The notes under the pieces were generated by a model that worked only from the letters and a program-made list of their open reading frames with translations, had not been told where the DNA came from and ran no database searches. Source: an uncultured Ruminococcus sp. (lineage in GTDB: Bacteria > Bacillota > Clostridia > Oscillospirales > Ruminococcaceae). From it: a DNA stretch of 11,330 bases. Below, one piece after another: positions 1 through 7,075 of this stretch. The stretch spans positions 1 through 11,330 of the forward strand of contig CACZQG010000039.1 in assembly GCA_902783235.1 (NCBI GenBank), read 5' to 3'. The translations under genes were made by a program, and so were the position numbers. Numbering within the stretch: the stretch's first letter is position 1; each line of letters opens with the position of its first letter.

Positions 1-53
1 AACAAATTTCATTTCAAATAATTGGTAAATAATTCTGTAAATAATTTTTACAT

Positions 54-106
54 TTGACGTTCAGGAACAAAACTTGACGTTCAGGAATATGCTATTGACA
101 TTCGAG
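54..106 (+). promoter_or_regulatory. Three tandem LytTR-type operator repeats
   Basis: Two identical 14-bp direct repeats, TTGACGTTCAGGAA, start at 54 and 74. A diverged third copy, TTGACATTCGAG, starts at 95. The pitch is 20 then 21 bp, about two helical turns, as expected for LytTR regulators binding one DNA face. The core GACGTTCAG matches the published LytTR consensus ([TA][AC][CA]GTTN[AG][TG]) at eight of nine positions by my reading. The adjacent gene encodes a LytTR regulator, so autoregulation is the natural inference. The third copy contains the -35 box, so occupancy could activate or block the promoter. Confidence 0.72.
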
Positions 107-122
107 CAATTCATGTTATAAT
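95..122 (+). promoter_or_regulatory. Sigma-70-type promoter of the LytTR/GHKL operon
   Basis: The -35 box TTGACA (95-100) and the -10 box TATAAT (117-122) both match consensus, with a 16-bp spacer. Transcription should start near 128-129, giving a leader of about 105 nt before the response regulator. The -35 box is embedded in the third LytTR-like repeat. Confidence 0.8.
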
Positions 123-136
123 AAATAATGTGTCCT

Positions 137-162
137 CAACAACTGCCAAATAGCAGTTGTTG
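137..162 (+). other. Leader stem-loop 1 of the LytTR operon
   Basis: A perfect 10-bp inverted repeat, CAACAACTGC / GCAGTTGTTG, has a 6-nt loop at 147-152. It lies 9-34 nt after the predicted transcription start. No T-run follows, so it is not a terminator by itself. It could stabilise the mRNA or take part in leader regulation. Confidence 0.6.
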
Positions 163-164
163 TC

Positions 165-192
165 CCCAGATCCTGTCTTTGCAGGATTTGGG
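165..192 (+). other. Leader stem-loop 2 of the LytTR operon
   Basis: An 11-bp stem (165-175 with 182-192, one G-U pair) encloses a 6-nt loop. It is GC-richer than its surroundings and is followed by TTTGCCTT, a poor U-tract. This could be a weak attenuator-like terminator or simply a structured 5' UTR. It ends about 30 nt before the ribosome site of the response regulator. Confidence 0.55.
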
Positions 193-233
193 TTTGCCTT
201 AAATATGAAATAAAATATTAAGCGAGGTGCATA

Positions 234-1004
234 ATGGAACTTAATATTGCAGTTATAGATGACCTTGAAGCAGACCGTGAACGTATCAGGCTGCTTGCAT
301 CAAGGGTATCCTTTAAAAATAACAGCTTGAATGTAACCTGTTTTGAAAGTGCAGACAGCTTTTTCAAAGCATATCGCAAAGGCAGCTATCATGTGGTTTT
401 TCTTGATATATGCTTATGCCGTGAACATGAGCAGTTTGATTTTCCCCAGAAAAGAATTGTAAGCGGAATAAGTATGTCACGGCAGCTCAGACAAATTGAT
501 GAGGATATTGCTATAATCTTTATGTCAACCACAAAAGAATTCGTTTTCGATACCTTTGCTGTACAGCCCTTTGAATATATGATAAAGCCTGTTTCAGATC
601 ACAGGTTTGAAGAGGTTATAAACAAGGTGATGAATCATTTTTCAGCATCTGTCAAGGAAATTGAGATACGACTTACCGGCTCGGTCATATCCATTCCCAT
701 CAGAGATATTATGCAGATCTGTTCCGGTCAGCATGTGGTTTGTCTGAAAATGATAACAGGCAAGCAGTTTGAATGTAAAATGACCTATTCGGAAATACAT
801 GATCAGCTTATCAATGAACCTAATTTTATCGAATGCAACCGTGGTGTAATGATAAACATGGATTACGCTGTGAATATCCACGACTGCTGCTTTGTAATGC
901 AGGATGGAGACCTGTGTTCTATTCGTGTAAGGGAAAAGAAGAAAATTGCCGATAGATTTACTGCCTATACAGCAGACAAACTGCAAGGAGGCTTCTTCAC
1001 ATGA
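234..1004 (+). CDS. LytTR-family response regulator (AgrA/LytR-like)
   Basis: A 256-residue cytoplasmic DNA-binding response regulator. The N-terminal receiver (about 3-125) has the acidic pair D9-D10, phospho-acceptor D58 in VVFLDIC, switch residue S88 or T89, and K108-P109. The C-terminal LytTR domain (about 138-250) carries the family-typical CNRGVMINMDYAV segment at 211-223. The size is normal for the AgrA/LytR class. Odd feature: about 12 extra residues lie between D58 and the conserved Gly (G78), so the beta3-alpha3 loop is longer than usual. The start is supported by GAGGTG at 224-229. The gene overlaps the kinase by ATGA, indicating a co-translated pair: the kinase should phosphorylate D58, and the regulator probably binds the repeats at 54-106. 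Other targets are not visible. Confidence 0.92.
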   Translation: MELNIAVIDDLEADRERIRLLASRVSFKNNSLNVTCFESADSFFKAYRKGSYHVVFLDICLCREHEQFDFPQKRIVSGISMSRQLRQIDEDIAIIFMSTTKEFVFDTFAVQPFEYMIKPVSDHRFEEVINKVMNHFSASVKEIEIRLTGSVISIPIRDIMQICSGQHVVCLKMITGKQFECKMTYSEIHDQLINEPNFIECNRGVMINMDYAVNIHDCCFVMQDGDLCSIRVREKKKIADRFTAYTADKLQGGFFT

Positions 1005-2320
1005 GCATAGATATTTTTTTTCGTTACGCACTGGAATTTTCTTTAGTATTTCCCGGTGCCTTTATGTCAATACTTCCGGTTTACCGACATTTGCGTATTA
1101 ATAAGCATTTTTTCTTTATAATTATGACACTGACTCTTATTGGAACAATTATCGCCGGCTCCATCATATGTTCCTTAACCAAGTTCCCTACAAATTCCCT
1201 TCTTCTGCCATTCCTTGTTCCCTGCTTTATTGCATATAATCTATGCTTTGATCTTTCCGTATTCAAAAAGGTATATTGCTTCACAACAGCAATGCTCATC
1301 ACATCATTTGCAACTACCTATACCACTTTTCTGACCGCACCCCTGGAGCTTTCAAATACAATGAACGTGTTTTATTGTATATCTGGAGCAGTTGCTATGG
1401 GTATTGGGATCTTGTTATGCATAGTTTTTTTCCATCTTTTGAGAATCAATCTTCCCGAACTCATGGATAACGAAAGCATAGATAATACATGGAAATGGCT
1501 GATGATAATACCTATTGTATTTTCTGCCGGTGTCATTTGGATGAAGCCATTAAGTGCCCAGAATGTTATGACTGGAAGAATGCGCATTGTATCCCTGGTA
1601 GTATTAATAGTTATCCCCCTTTCCGCATGGGTACTCAATTACATATTCTGGTGGATCGCATCAAAAATCACTGAAAGCGAAAAGTTAAAACAAAGCTACA
1701 ATCTGCTGCAAATGGAAGAAAAGCAATATCATAAAACAATGAGATATCTGGAGGAAACACGAAATATGCGTCATGATTTCCGTCATCATCTCCACGTTAT
1801 AAGTGAGCTGGCTAAAGACGGTAAAATTGAAAGGCTGCTGGAATACATTAATCAATTCAGTGAAACTTCGTCTGAAAACCCCAAGCGCTTTTGCGCAAAT
1901 AATACAGTCAATGCTATAGCTGCACATTATAACTGCATAGCAGAAAAAAAAGATGTCAAGATATTCTGGAAGCTTAATCTTGATGAGAATATACCCATTA
2001 AGGAAGCAGACCTGTGTGCAGTACTTGGAAACCTTATAGAAAACTCTATAAACGCTGTTCAGTCACTTCCCCTTATTGACAGAAGCATTCATGCCGCTGT
2101 TGGAACCATTGCAGATAAAACAGTTATAGTATCAATCAAAAATCCTTACAATGGTGTTATCCCTATTGGCAAGGACGGTCTTCCTGTTGCCAATAAACCG
2201 AATCACGGAATAGGTCTTCGTTCTGTAGCAAATATGGTCGATCGCTACAGCGGTTCACTGGTAATCAATACAGAAAACAGACTATTCAACGTAAGTATAC
2301 TGATGTATAAGGAGGAATGA
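1001..2320 (+). CDS. GHKL-domain sensor histidine kinase (AgrC-like)
   Basis: A 439-residue membrane sensor kinase. Six or seven hydrophobic segments fill residues 8-220 (roughly 8-27, 36-58, 65-83, 90-112, 122-147, 166-182, 195-220). A short coiled linker leads to the phosphorylation motif MRHDFRHH with H258. The GHKL ATPase follows, with N-box NLIENSINAV (344-353) and G-box NHGIGLRSV (401-409). This is the HPK10/AgrC plan, which usually senses peptides and pairs with LytTR regulators, as here. AAGGAGG at 985-991 and the ATGA overlap fix the start. No agrB-like processing gene or agrD-like pro-peptide is seen beside it, so the ligand is unknown. A strong terminator follows the stop. Confidence 0.92.
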   Translation: MSIDIFFRYALEFSLVFPGAFMSILPVYRHLRINKHFFFIIMTLTLIGTIIAGSIICSLTKFPTNSLLLPFLVPCFIAYNLCFDLSVFKKVYCFTTAMLITSFATTYTTFLTAPLELSNTMNVFYCISGAVAMGIGILLCIVFFHLLRINLPELMDNESIDNTWKWLMIIPIVFSAGVIWMKPLSAQNVMTGRMRIVSLVVLIVIPLSAWVLNYIFWWIASKITESEKLKQSYNLLQMEEKQYHKTMRYLEETRNMRHDFRHHLHVISELAKDGKIERLLEYINQFSETSSENPKRFCANNTVNAIAAHYNCIAEKKDVKIFWKLNLDENIPIKEADLCAVLGNLIENSINAVQSLPLIDRSIHAAVGTIADKTVIVSIKNPYNGVIPIGKDGLPVANKPNHGIGLRSVANMVDRYSGSLVINTENRLFNVSILMYKEE

Positions 2321-2347
2321 TCTAAGGATCATCGTTCATCATCAATA

Positions 2348-2379
2348 AAAAAAGAACATTCGATTGAATGTTCTTTTTT
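2348..2379. terminator. Bidirectional intrinsic terminator
   Basis: The stem GAACATTC/GAATGTTC with loop GATT (2362-2365) is flanked by A-tract 2348-2353 and T-tract 2374-2379, so it forms a 14-bp hairpin with a U-run on either strand. It lies 28 bp after the kinase stop and 25 bp after the stop of the convergent cellulase, and can serve both. Confidence 0.9.
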
Positions 2380-2403
2380 ATTATTTGTATAATATGCGTT
2401 TTA

Positions 2404-5331
2404 TCAGCCCAGCTTCTTTAATGTACCAAGATTGTACTCAATGAGCATAGAGTTGTCAAGTACATCTGCTTTACCGTCTGAATTAATATCTGCATTTGCC
2501 ATGGCAATTTCATTTTTAAGCTTGAAGGTTACAGGATTGAGTATGTATTTGGACAGAACAGTTATATCTGCCAATTCAACAACACCATTAACATCAACAT
2601 CACCTAAAAGACTTGCCTTAACTACAGAAGATGGTTCCTTAGCAGTAGTAGTTGTCTTTGGTGCTGCTGTAGTAACTGTTGTTGTATTTGTTGTAGTCTT
2701 ACCTGCTGCCTTGGTTGTTACAGTAGTTACCTTTGGATCCTTCGGAGTAGGATCATCTACCATATCATTCTCAGGGGCTTCTGTACCATCAGGTTCAATC
2801 CCCCATACAAACTGATCATCAGCATAAAGAGTAATCTTCTTTGTAATAGCCTCTGCTGAGTTCTCATCCTCAAAGCTTACAAGATCCTGGAAGCTGTAGT
2901 CATTCTCTGGATCCATAACTGCCTTATACTCAACATCGTCCAGATCATTTACGATTCGGAACTGGTAAATACGGCTGCCGTAGAAATCACAGTTCTGCCA
3001 TGAGATCTCAACATAATATGTACCCTTGTCATCATATTTTATAGGATCGGATATGGTTGCGTGGCTCTTGTTGCTTGAATATCCTGCCTGAGCATCATAG
3101 TCTGTCTCGGTGTGGATCATGCTGATATCCTCGCCCTTTTCCATCTGCTCACTTATATTGAAATAATATCTTGCTTTAAGATTATGACAGAATCTGGGAG
3201 GATCAGTTGTTCTGTTGTGGATCACTACCTTTACCTGATAAGCAGCTTCGGTTTTCTGCGCCCAGCCGCCTGACATATAAAGTCCTGTAGGAAGCGGATC
3301 ACCGTTTTCATCTATCTGCTCAAAGCCGTTTTCAGCATTCTTGGACATATCCCAGTTGGGGATAATGTGATTATCCTTTTCGTATTCCTTGCCCTTGGCA
3401 CCATAATAGTGATAAAGACCTGCCAGATCGCCGCAGATGCCGGCATTATAGTCATCAGTAACCTCGTTGTAGATATAGTCCTTGGTAACGTCATTATGGA
3501 AGTCCTTCAGATCCGGGCCACCACACAATGCACCCCAAAGGGTATGTGTCTCATTGATAGGATCATCCATGCTCTGTGTGCCTGAGCAGTGTGCAGCACG
3601 ATGATGAGGATGTGTTGCATAGCTGTTGCCATATCCTACAAGGTAAGAATAACCCATAGGGTTGTTACCCAGAACATACTCAGCCTGTGCCTTTGCCCAG
3701 GGAAGGAATATTTCATCACCGGTAGTCTTTGCATATACACAGGCACAAAGACCTGCTGCTGTATTATATCTTGCTGCACCATAGTCGGAAACAACTGCCC
3801 AGCCTGTAGGAGACTTAGCTATCCAGCCGCCATCCTGCTCAGGAAGATCAGGGATCTCATCACAGGTCATAGGTGTATTCCACAGATAGTCGTCTCTGCC
3901 GAAATATTTGTGTGAATGAACAGGCTCATAGCCCCAGCCGGTAGTATCAACTGTTTTAGCACAGCCTGACCAGAATTCCAGATTGTATCTGAAAATGTAC
4001 CAGTCACGGGCAGTATTGGTGATAGGAGCAAGCTTGGCAAATACGCCGCCCCATACTGTATCCCAGCAGTGTACCCATATGTTCTGCCAGCATCTGCCGG
4101 TATCAGTGATAATTCTCTTTATCCAGCCTGTATAAGGATGTGAAGGCTGCTGACCGGTTTTATCCTCGGCTGAGAAGCCCTCCTCAGAAGTAAGAGTTGT
4201 ACTCTCATCAACAGCAATAATGTCCATGATGTACAGATCATATGCATCCTTCTTTACTTTTTCCTGTGTTGCAGCATCCTTATCCTCTGCCTCAGCAACT
4301 GCACAGTAGTAAAGCCATACTGCTGCCCAGGAAAGCTCATCATAGTCGTAACTTGATGTATAGAAACCGCCGTCATATCCAAGAGAAGTTGCTATAGGCG
4401 TTGCTGTACCATTATCGGCTTCCTCGGTATGAGTTGCCTTTGCAAAATCATAAAGGGCTCTTGCATATTTAAGTGATTCATTTGCATAATCTGCATCCGT
4501 ATCCTTGAAATTCAGATAGTTGATGGCCAGAGAAGCTGCAGCACCGGCTGCCTGATCGGATGCAGGAGTTTCAGCTGTAGCAAAGTACGCAGGTCTCTTT
4601 ACTGCACAGGATGCTGTAGCAACTACTGTATCATCAACCTGTAACTCGGGAGCGCACCAATAGTTATGGTCATTATTACCCTCACCTACCTGATAACAGT
4701 AAGCGACCACATTGTCCTTATCGTCCATAAATGTAGCTTTTATGTAGTAATCATTTATCCAACGAAGCTCATCCTCAACGTGCTGCTGGAGACCCATGTC
4801 TATATAGTCCTGACGGAATTCATAGTAGCCCCAGCCTACTGTAGATGCTGAAAAAGAACCGGGAAGACCGAACTTTACATGGTCACCTGCATCGTGCCAG
4901 CCGCCGGTAAGATCAAGAGTGCCGTTTCCATCAGGATCCAGCCACTTTCTGTTCTTATCAATGAATTCCTGGCTCATGTTGGTACCTTCATACAGACCCT
5001 CAGCAGCACTGAGACCGCCGTCGCCCTTACCACTGTCCTCGGATGCTTTTTTATTGTCATCCAAAGTCTTCATTGGCTGAAGAGGTATTTCCCCATCCTT
5101 TACATGACAGTCACCTCTCCATTTGTAGTAACCGTCCTCGCCAACCATATCACCGCACTTGTTTGCATCATAGAAGCAAAGTGCAAGCTGCAAGGCTTCC
5201 GCAAAATTGTCATAATTGTTGGGATTTTTCTCGTCAATGTACGCAGCATTTGACGGAAAAACGGCTGCTGTTGCGGTAATAGCAGCACAGGTAAGAGCAG
5301 CAATTGCTCTTTTTAGTGTGTGTTTCTTCAC
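2404..5331 (-). CDS. Dockerin-bearing GH9 cellulase (GH9-CBM3c-linker-dockerin)
   Basis: A 975-residue secreted beta-1,4-glucanase. A signal peptide (1-30) has a KKHTLKR n-region and probable cleavage after SNA. The GH9 catalytic module (about 39-647) has LTGGWHDAGD with D147 and D150 (D150 the likely base), the GH9 histidine signature with H576-H577-R578, and catalytic acid E623 in YNEVTDDYNAG. Residues 680-845 resemble CBM3c, the module that makes such GH9 enzymes processive endoglucanases. A Thr-rich linker spans about 866-898. A type I-like dockerin ends the protein, with calcium loops at D911-D922 and D948-D959, so the enzyme should dock to a scaffoldin outside the cell. The catalytic module is about 150 residues longer than common GH9 domains, with apparent insertions near 66-120, 375-400 and 455-505. 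The start is GTG, supported by AAGGAGGA at 5341-5348; no ATG fits. It has its own promoter and terminator. Confidence 0.95.
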   Translation of the reverse strand: MKKHTLKRAIAALTCAAITATAAVFPSNAAYIDEKNPNNYDNFAEALQLALCFYDANKCGDMVGEDGYYKWRGDCHVKDGEIPLQPMKTLDDNKKASEDSGKGDGGLSAAEGLYEGTNMSQEFIDKNRKWLDPDGNGTLDLTGGWHDAGDHVKFGLPGSFSASTVGWGYYEFRQDYIDMGLQQHVEDELRWINDYYIKATFMDDKDNVVAYCYQVGEGNNDHNYWCAPELQVDDTVVATASCAVKRPAYFATAETPASDQAAGAAASLAINYLNFKDTDADYANESLKYARALYDFAKATHTEEADNGTATPIATSLGYDGGFYTSSYDYDELSWAAVWLYYCAVAEAEDKDAATQEKVKKDAYDLYIMDIIAVDESTTLTSEEGFSAEDKTGQQPSHPYTGWIKRIITDTGRCWQNIWVHCWDTVWGGVFAKLAPITNTARDWYIFRYNLEFWSGCAKTVDTTGWGYEPVHSHKYFGRDDYLWNTPMTCDEIPDLPEQDGGWIAKSPTGWAVVSDYGAARYNTAAGLCACVYAKTTGDEIFLPWAKAQAEYVLGNNPMGYSYLVGYGNSYATHPHHRAAHCSGTQSMDDPINETHTLWGALCGGPDLKDFHNDVTKDYIYNEVTDDYNAGICGDLAGLYHYYGAKGKEYEKDNHIIPNWDMSKNAENGFEQIDENGDPLPTGLYMSGGWAQKTEAAYQVKVVIHNRTTDPPRFCHNLKARYYFNISEQMEKGEDISMIHTETDYDAQAGYSSNKSHATISDPIKYDDKGTYYVEISWQNCDFYGSRIYQFRIVNDLDDVEYKAVMDPENDYSFQDLVSFEDENSAEAITKKITLYADDQFVWGIEPDGTEAPENDMVDDPTPKDPKVTTVTTKAAGKTTTNTTTVTTAAPKTTTTAKEPSSVVKASLLGDVDVNGVVELADITVLSKYILNPVTFKLKNEIAMANADINSDGKADVLDNSMLIEYNLGTLKKLG

Positions 5332-5423
5332 TTTAACTGATCCTCCTTAAACGTATAAAAATTGACCCACTCGTAATAATGTCACATAGCTTTCACACTT
5401 ATAACACTATTATCACATATTAT

Positions 5424-5452
5424 ATTTTACCACACATAAAAAACAATGTCAA
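5424..5452 (-). promoter_or_regulatory. Promoter of the GH9 cellulase gene
   Basis: Read on the minus strand, a -35 box TTGACA (5452-5447) is followed after 17 bp by TAAAAT (5429-5424). Transcription would start near 5417, leaving a leader of about 86 nt that is AT-rich and ends in a strong ribosome site. A TATAAT at 5424-5419 is also present but sits 22 bp from the -35, so TAAAAT is preferred. I see no clear operator dyad. Confidence 0.65.
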
Positions 5453-5514
5453 TAGATTTATGTAGCTTTTTACAAATATCATTCAATATATTAGACATTT
5501 ATACTGAATAGTGC

Positions 5515-5550
5515 AAAAAACTGCCTGTGATTTCACACAGACAGCTTTTT
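5515..5550 (-). terminator. Intrinsic terminator of the PadR/HAAS/DUF4097 operon
   Basis: On the minus strand the stem CTGTCTGTG / CACAGGCAG has one U-G pair and loop TGAAAT. It is extended by an A-tract on the left and a six-T run on the right. It starts within a few bases of the DUF4097 gene stop and separates that operon from the cellulase promoter. Confidence 0.85.
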
Positions 5551-5553
5551 ATT

Positions 5554-6471
5554 TTATTTTTTACATATTGATAATTTAATATCACCACTGGTCGTTCTGA
5601 CTCTGCATAGACTATCACTGGTGCTGTCGTTATCCGGAATACTAATATCTCCGCTGGTATTATCTGCATCGAATTTTTTTCCTGTAAGAAATGTACCTTC
5701 TATATCTCCGCTTGTAGCTTCAAGCTCAACATTTTTTCCGTCGCACTCTCTCAGTTCAATATCTCCACTGGAGGTTTTCGCATTGAGTTTATCTACGGAC
5801 ACAACATTTTTCAGCTGTATATCTCCGCTGGAGCATTGAGAGTCAATGTTTTTGCATTCAATACTTGTAAGGTCAATATCTCCGCTGCTGCATTCTGCTG
5901 TTATATCATCCGCTTTTACACCTGATAGGATAATATCTCCTGAGCTGCATTCCAAGGCAAGTGATCCTGCCCCGGCATTATATCTGATATCACCGCTGCG
6001 ATTTTTACATCTTACACTTTTGAACCAGAAAGCATCATCCACCTTAATATCTCCGCTGGAAAGGTTTATATCCAGGCTGTTGTACTCCTTCTCGGGAAGG
6101 TAAAGCTCAACTGATATTTTATGGAAGATGAAACCGGAAAATAAAAAATCCTCAGAGAATGTGGTATCATTACAGGAAATATCAAGAGTATTATTGTTTA
6201 CTGTAGCTTTGTGATGTATATTCTCACCCTCATGAAATACCACCATACATTTTTTATCAGCGGAAGGTAAAAGCCTGATGTCCGAGAATGTATCATCAAT
6301 ATTGATACTATTGAACTTATCCCGGATCACCACCTCATTTGTTTCCTTTACAAATGTATCAAGCTTTGTTATGTCATAATTCATATTTGCAAAAGCCGTC
6401 AGTGATATGATTATACCGCCTATCAGGCATACTGCTGCTGTTATAAGTGCTATTTTCTTAGATGCTTTCAT
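5554..6471 (-). CDS. DUF4097-family beta-repeat protein, membrane-anchored
   Basis: A 305-residue protein with an N-terminal hydrophobic segment (about 7-28, after KASKK) that acts as a signal anchor or uncleaved signal. The rest is an extracytoplasmic repeat domain. From residue 139 to 298 the motif SGDI occurs nine times at 18-22 residue spacing, as in the DUF4097 (adhesin-like) right-handed beta-repeat fold. I start it at 6471 rather than the ATG at 6495, because GAAAGGAGA lies just upstream of 6471 and the overlap with the preceding gene is then only 14 bp. It is the last gene of the PadR/HAAS/DUF4097 operon. Such proteins are widespread in Firmicutes and have been linked to envelope stress, but no biochemical role is established. 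No catalytic motif is visible. Confidence 0.85.
   Translation of the reverse strand: MKASKKIALITAAVCLIGGIIISLTAFANMNYDITKLDTFVKETNEVVIRDKFNSINIDDTFSDIRLLPSADKKCMVVFHEGENIHHKATVNNNTLDISCNDTTFSEDFLFSGFIFHKISVELYLPEKEYNSLDINLSSGDIKVDDAFWFKSVRCKNRSGDIRYNAGAGSLALECSSGDIILSGVKADDITAECSSGDIDLTSIECKNIDSQCSSGDIQLKNVVSVDKLNAKTSSGDIELRECDGKNVELEATSGDIEGTFLTGKKFDADNTSGDISIPDNDSTSDSLCRVRTTSGDIKLSICKK
5578..6057 (-). repeat. Nine-copy SGDI coding repeat
   Basis: Nine SGDI motifs (residues 139, 159, 177, 196, 215, 235, 254, 273 and 295 of the encoded protein) recur about every 57-60 bp. The DNA copies are close to AATATCTCCGCTGGA on the plus strand and vary mostly at synonymous positions. Flanking residues differ, so the repeat is structural (one turn of a beta helix) rather than a recent tandem duplication. 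Confidence 0.9.
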
Positions 6472-7075
6472 TACTATTCTCCTTTCTGCTATCAAAAAGC
6501 TCTTTTACCCATTTGAAAAGCTTTTTGATCCCTCTGCCGGCAGCCTTGCACGCTGCAATAAAGCCGAAAAATATGAATATGCATACACCGATACTAAAAA
6601 TAAAAACTCCCAGCATGAATGCTCCCTGCGCTGCATTTCCATCAACAAAAAACCTTATGGAGCTTAAAAGGCCTCCGATAACTGCTCCGCCAAATCCGAC
6701 ACATATGCCAAACAGTCCTGCAAGAAGACCAAAGCCTACCGATAAAACTGTAGCTATTATGGGAAACCAGATAGGAAAAGTTACTGCAACGATCAATATT
6801 TTAAGTACTGTGTTTTCACTTGAATTTTTAACAACAACAGTTTTGGGAGCAGGAATACCAGTATTTTCCTCATTTTCTTTGCCAACTTCCCTTGCGATCT
6901 TAACAGTGATATCATCCATAGATCCCAATGCTGCAACTGCTTCCTCTTCCGAAGCACCCTCCTCCATTCGGTCATCTATCATTTCGCTGTAGAAATTCAC
7001 AGTTTTTTCCAGTTCCTCCGATGTGAGCCACATCAGCTTTTCCCTCAGATTAGTAATGAACTCCTGTTTAGTCAT
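6458..7075 (-). CDS. HAAS/DUF1700-type membrane protein
   Basis: A 205-residue protein. Residues 1-65 form the HAAS-type helical domain (MTKQEFITNLREKL, then EEAVAALGSMDDI), the usual N-terminus of DUF1700 proteins. A charged spacer to about 88 is followed by a Gly-rich hydrophobic region (92-175, probably three or four membrane helices) and a basic C-terminal tail. I start at 7075, not 7129: this ATG makes an ATGA overlap with the PadR gene and follows GGAGG. Proteins of this type are typically coded directly after a short PadR regulator and before a DUF4097 protein, as here. A role as membrane partner or signal transducer of the operon is an inference. Confidence 0.85.
   Translation of the reverse strand: MTKQEFITNLREKLMWLTSEELEKTVNFYSEMIDDRMEEGASEEEAVAALGSMDDITVKIAREVGKENEENTGIPAPKTVVVKNSSENTVLKILIVAVTFPIWFPIIATVLSVGFGLLAGLFGICVGFGGAVIGGLLSSIRFFVDGNAAQGAFMLGVFIFSIGVCIFIFFGFIAACKAAGRGIKKLFKWVKELFDSRKENSNESI

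Larger units (their letters stand above)
128..202 (+). other. Possible 24-codon leader ORF
   Basis: An ATG at 128-130 opens a 24-codon frame ending in TAA at 200-202. The peptide begins MCPQQLPNSSCCPQ. It spans both leader stem-loops. There is no Shine-Dalgarno sequence, and the ATG coincides with the predicted transcription start, so it could only be translated as a leaderless message. It may be chance; I mark it because its extent coincides with the structured leader. Confidence 0.18.

Noticed and set aside
54..106. Short direct repeats considered as a CRISPR array
   Set aside because: Units of only 14 bp with 6-7 bp spacers are far too short, and the sequence and neighbouring gene fit LytTR sites.
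2309..2325. AAGGAGG followed by ATG at the very end of the GHKL kinase gene
   Set aside because: The frame is ATG ATC TAA, only two codons; the SD-like string simply encodes the terminal Lys-Glu-Glu. The small ATGATC/GATCAT dyad here is also likely chance.
2404..5331. Regulation of the GH9 gene by the adjacent LytTR system
   Set aside because: No LytTR-like repeat is seen before the GH9 promoter, and the genes converge on a shared terminator, so adjacency is not evidence of control.
6472..6495. Earlier start for the DUF4097 protein (ATG at 6495)
   Set aside because: It would put charged residues before the signal segment and increase the overlap to 38 bp; the 6471 start has an AAAGGAGA site at proper distance.
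6462..6992. 176-codon open frame on the plus strand opposite the HAAS-type gene
   Set aside because: It is antisense to a gene with clear family features, overlapping neighbours and a ribosome site; its translation is low-complexity and has no start signal.
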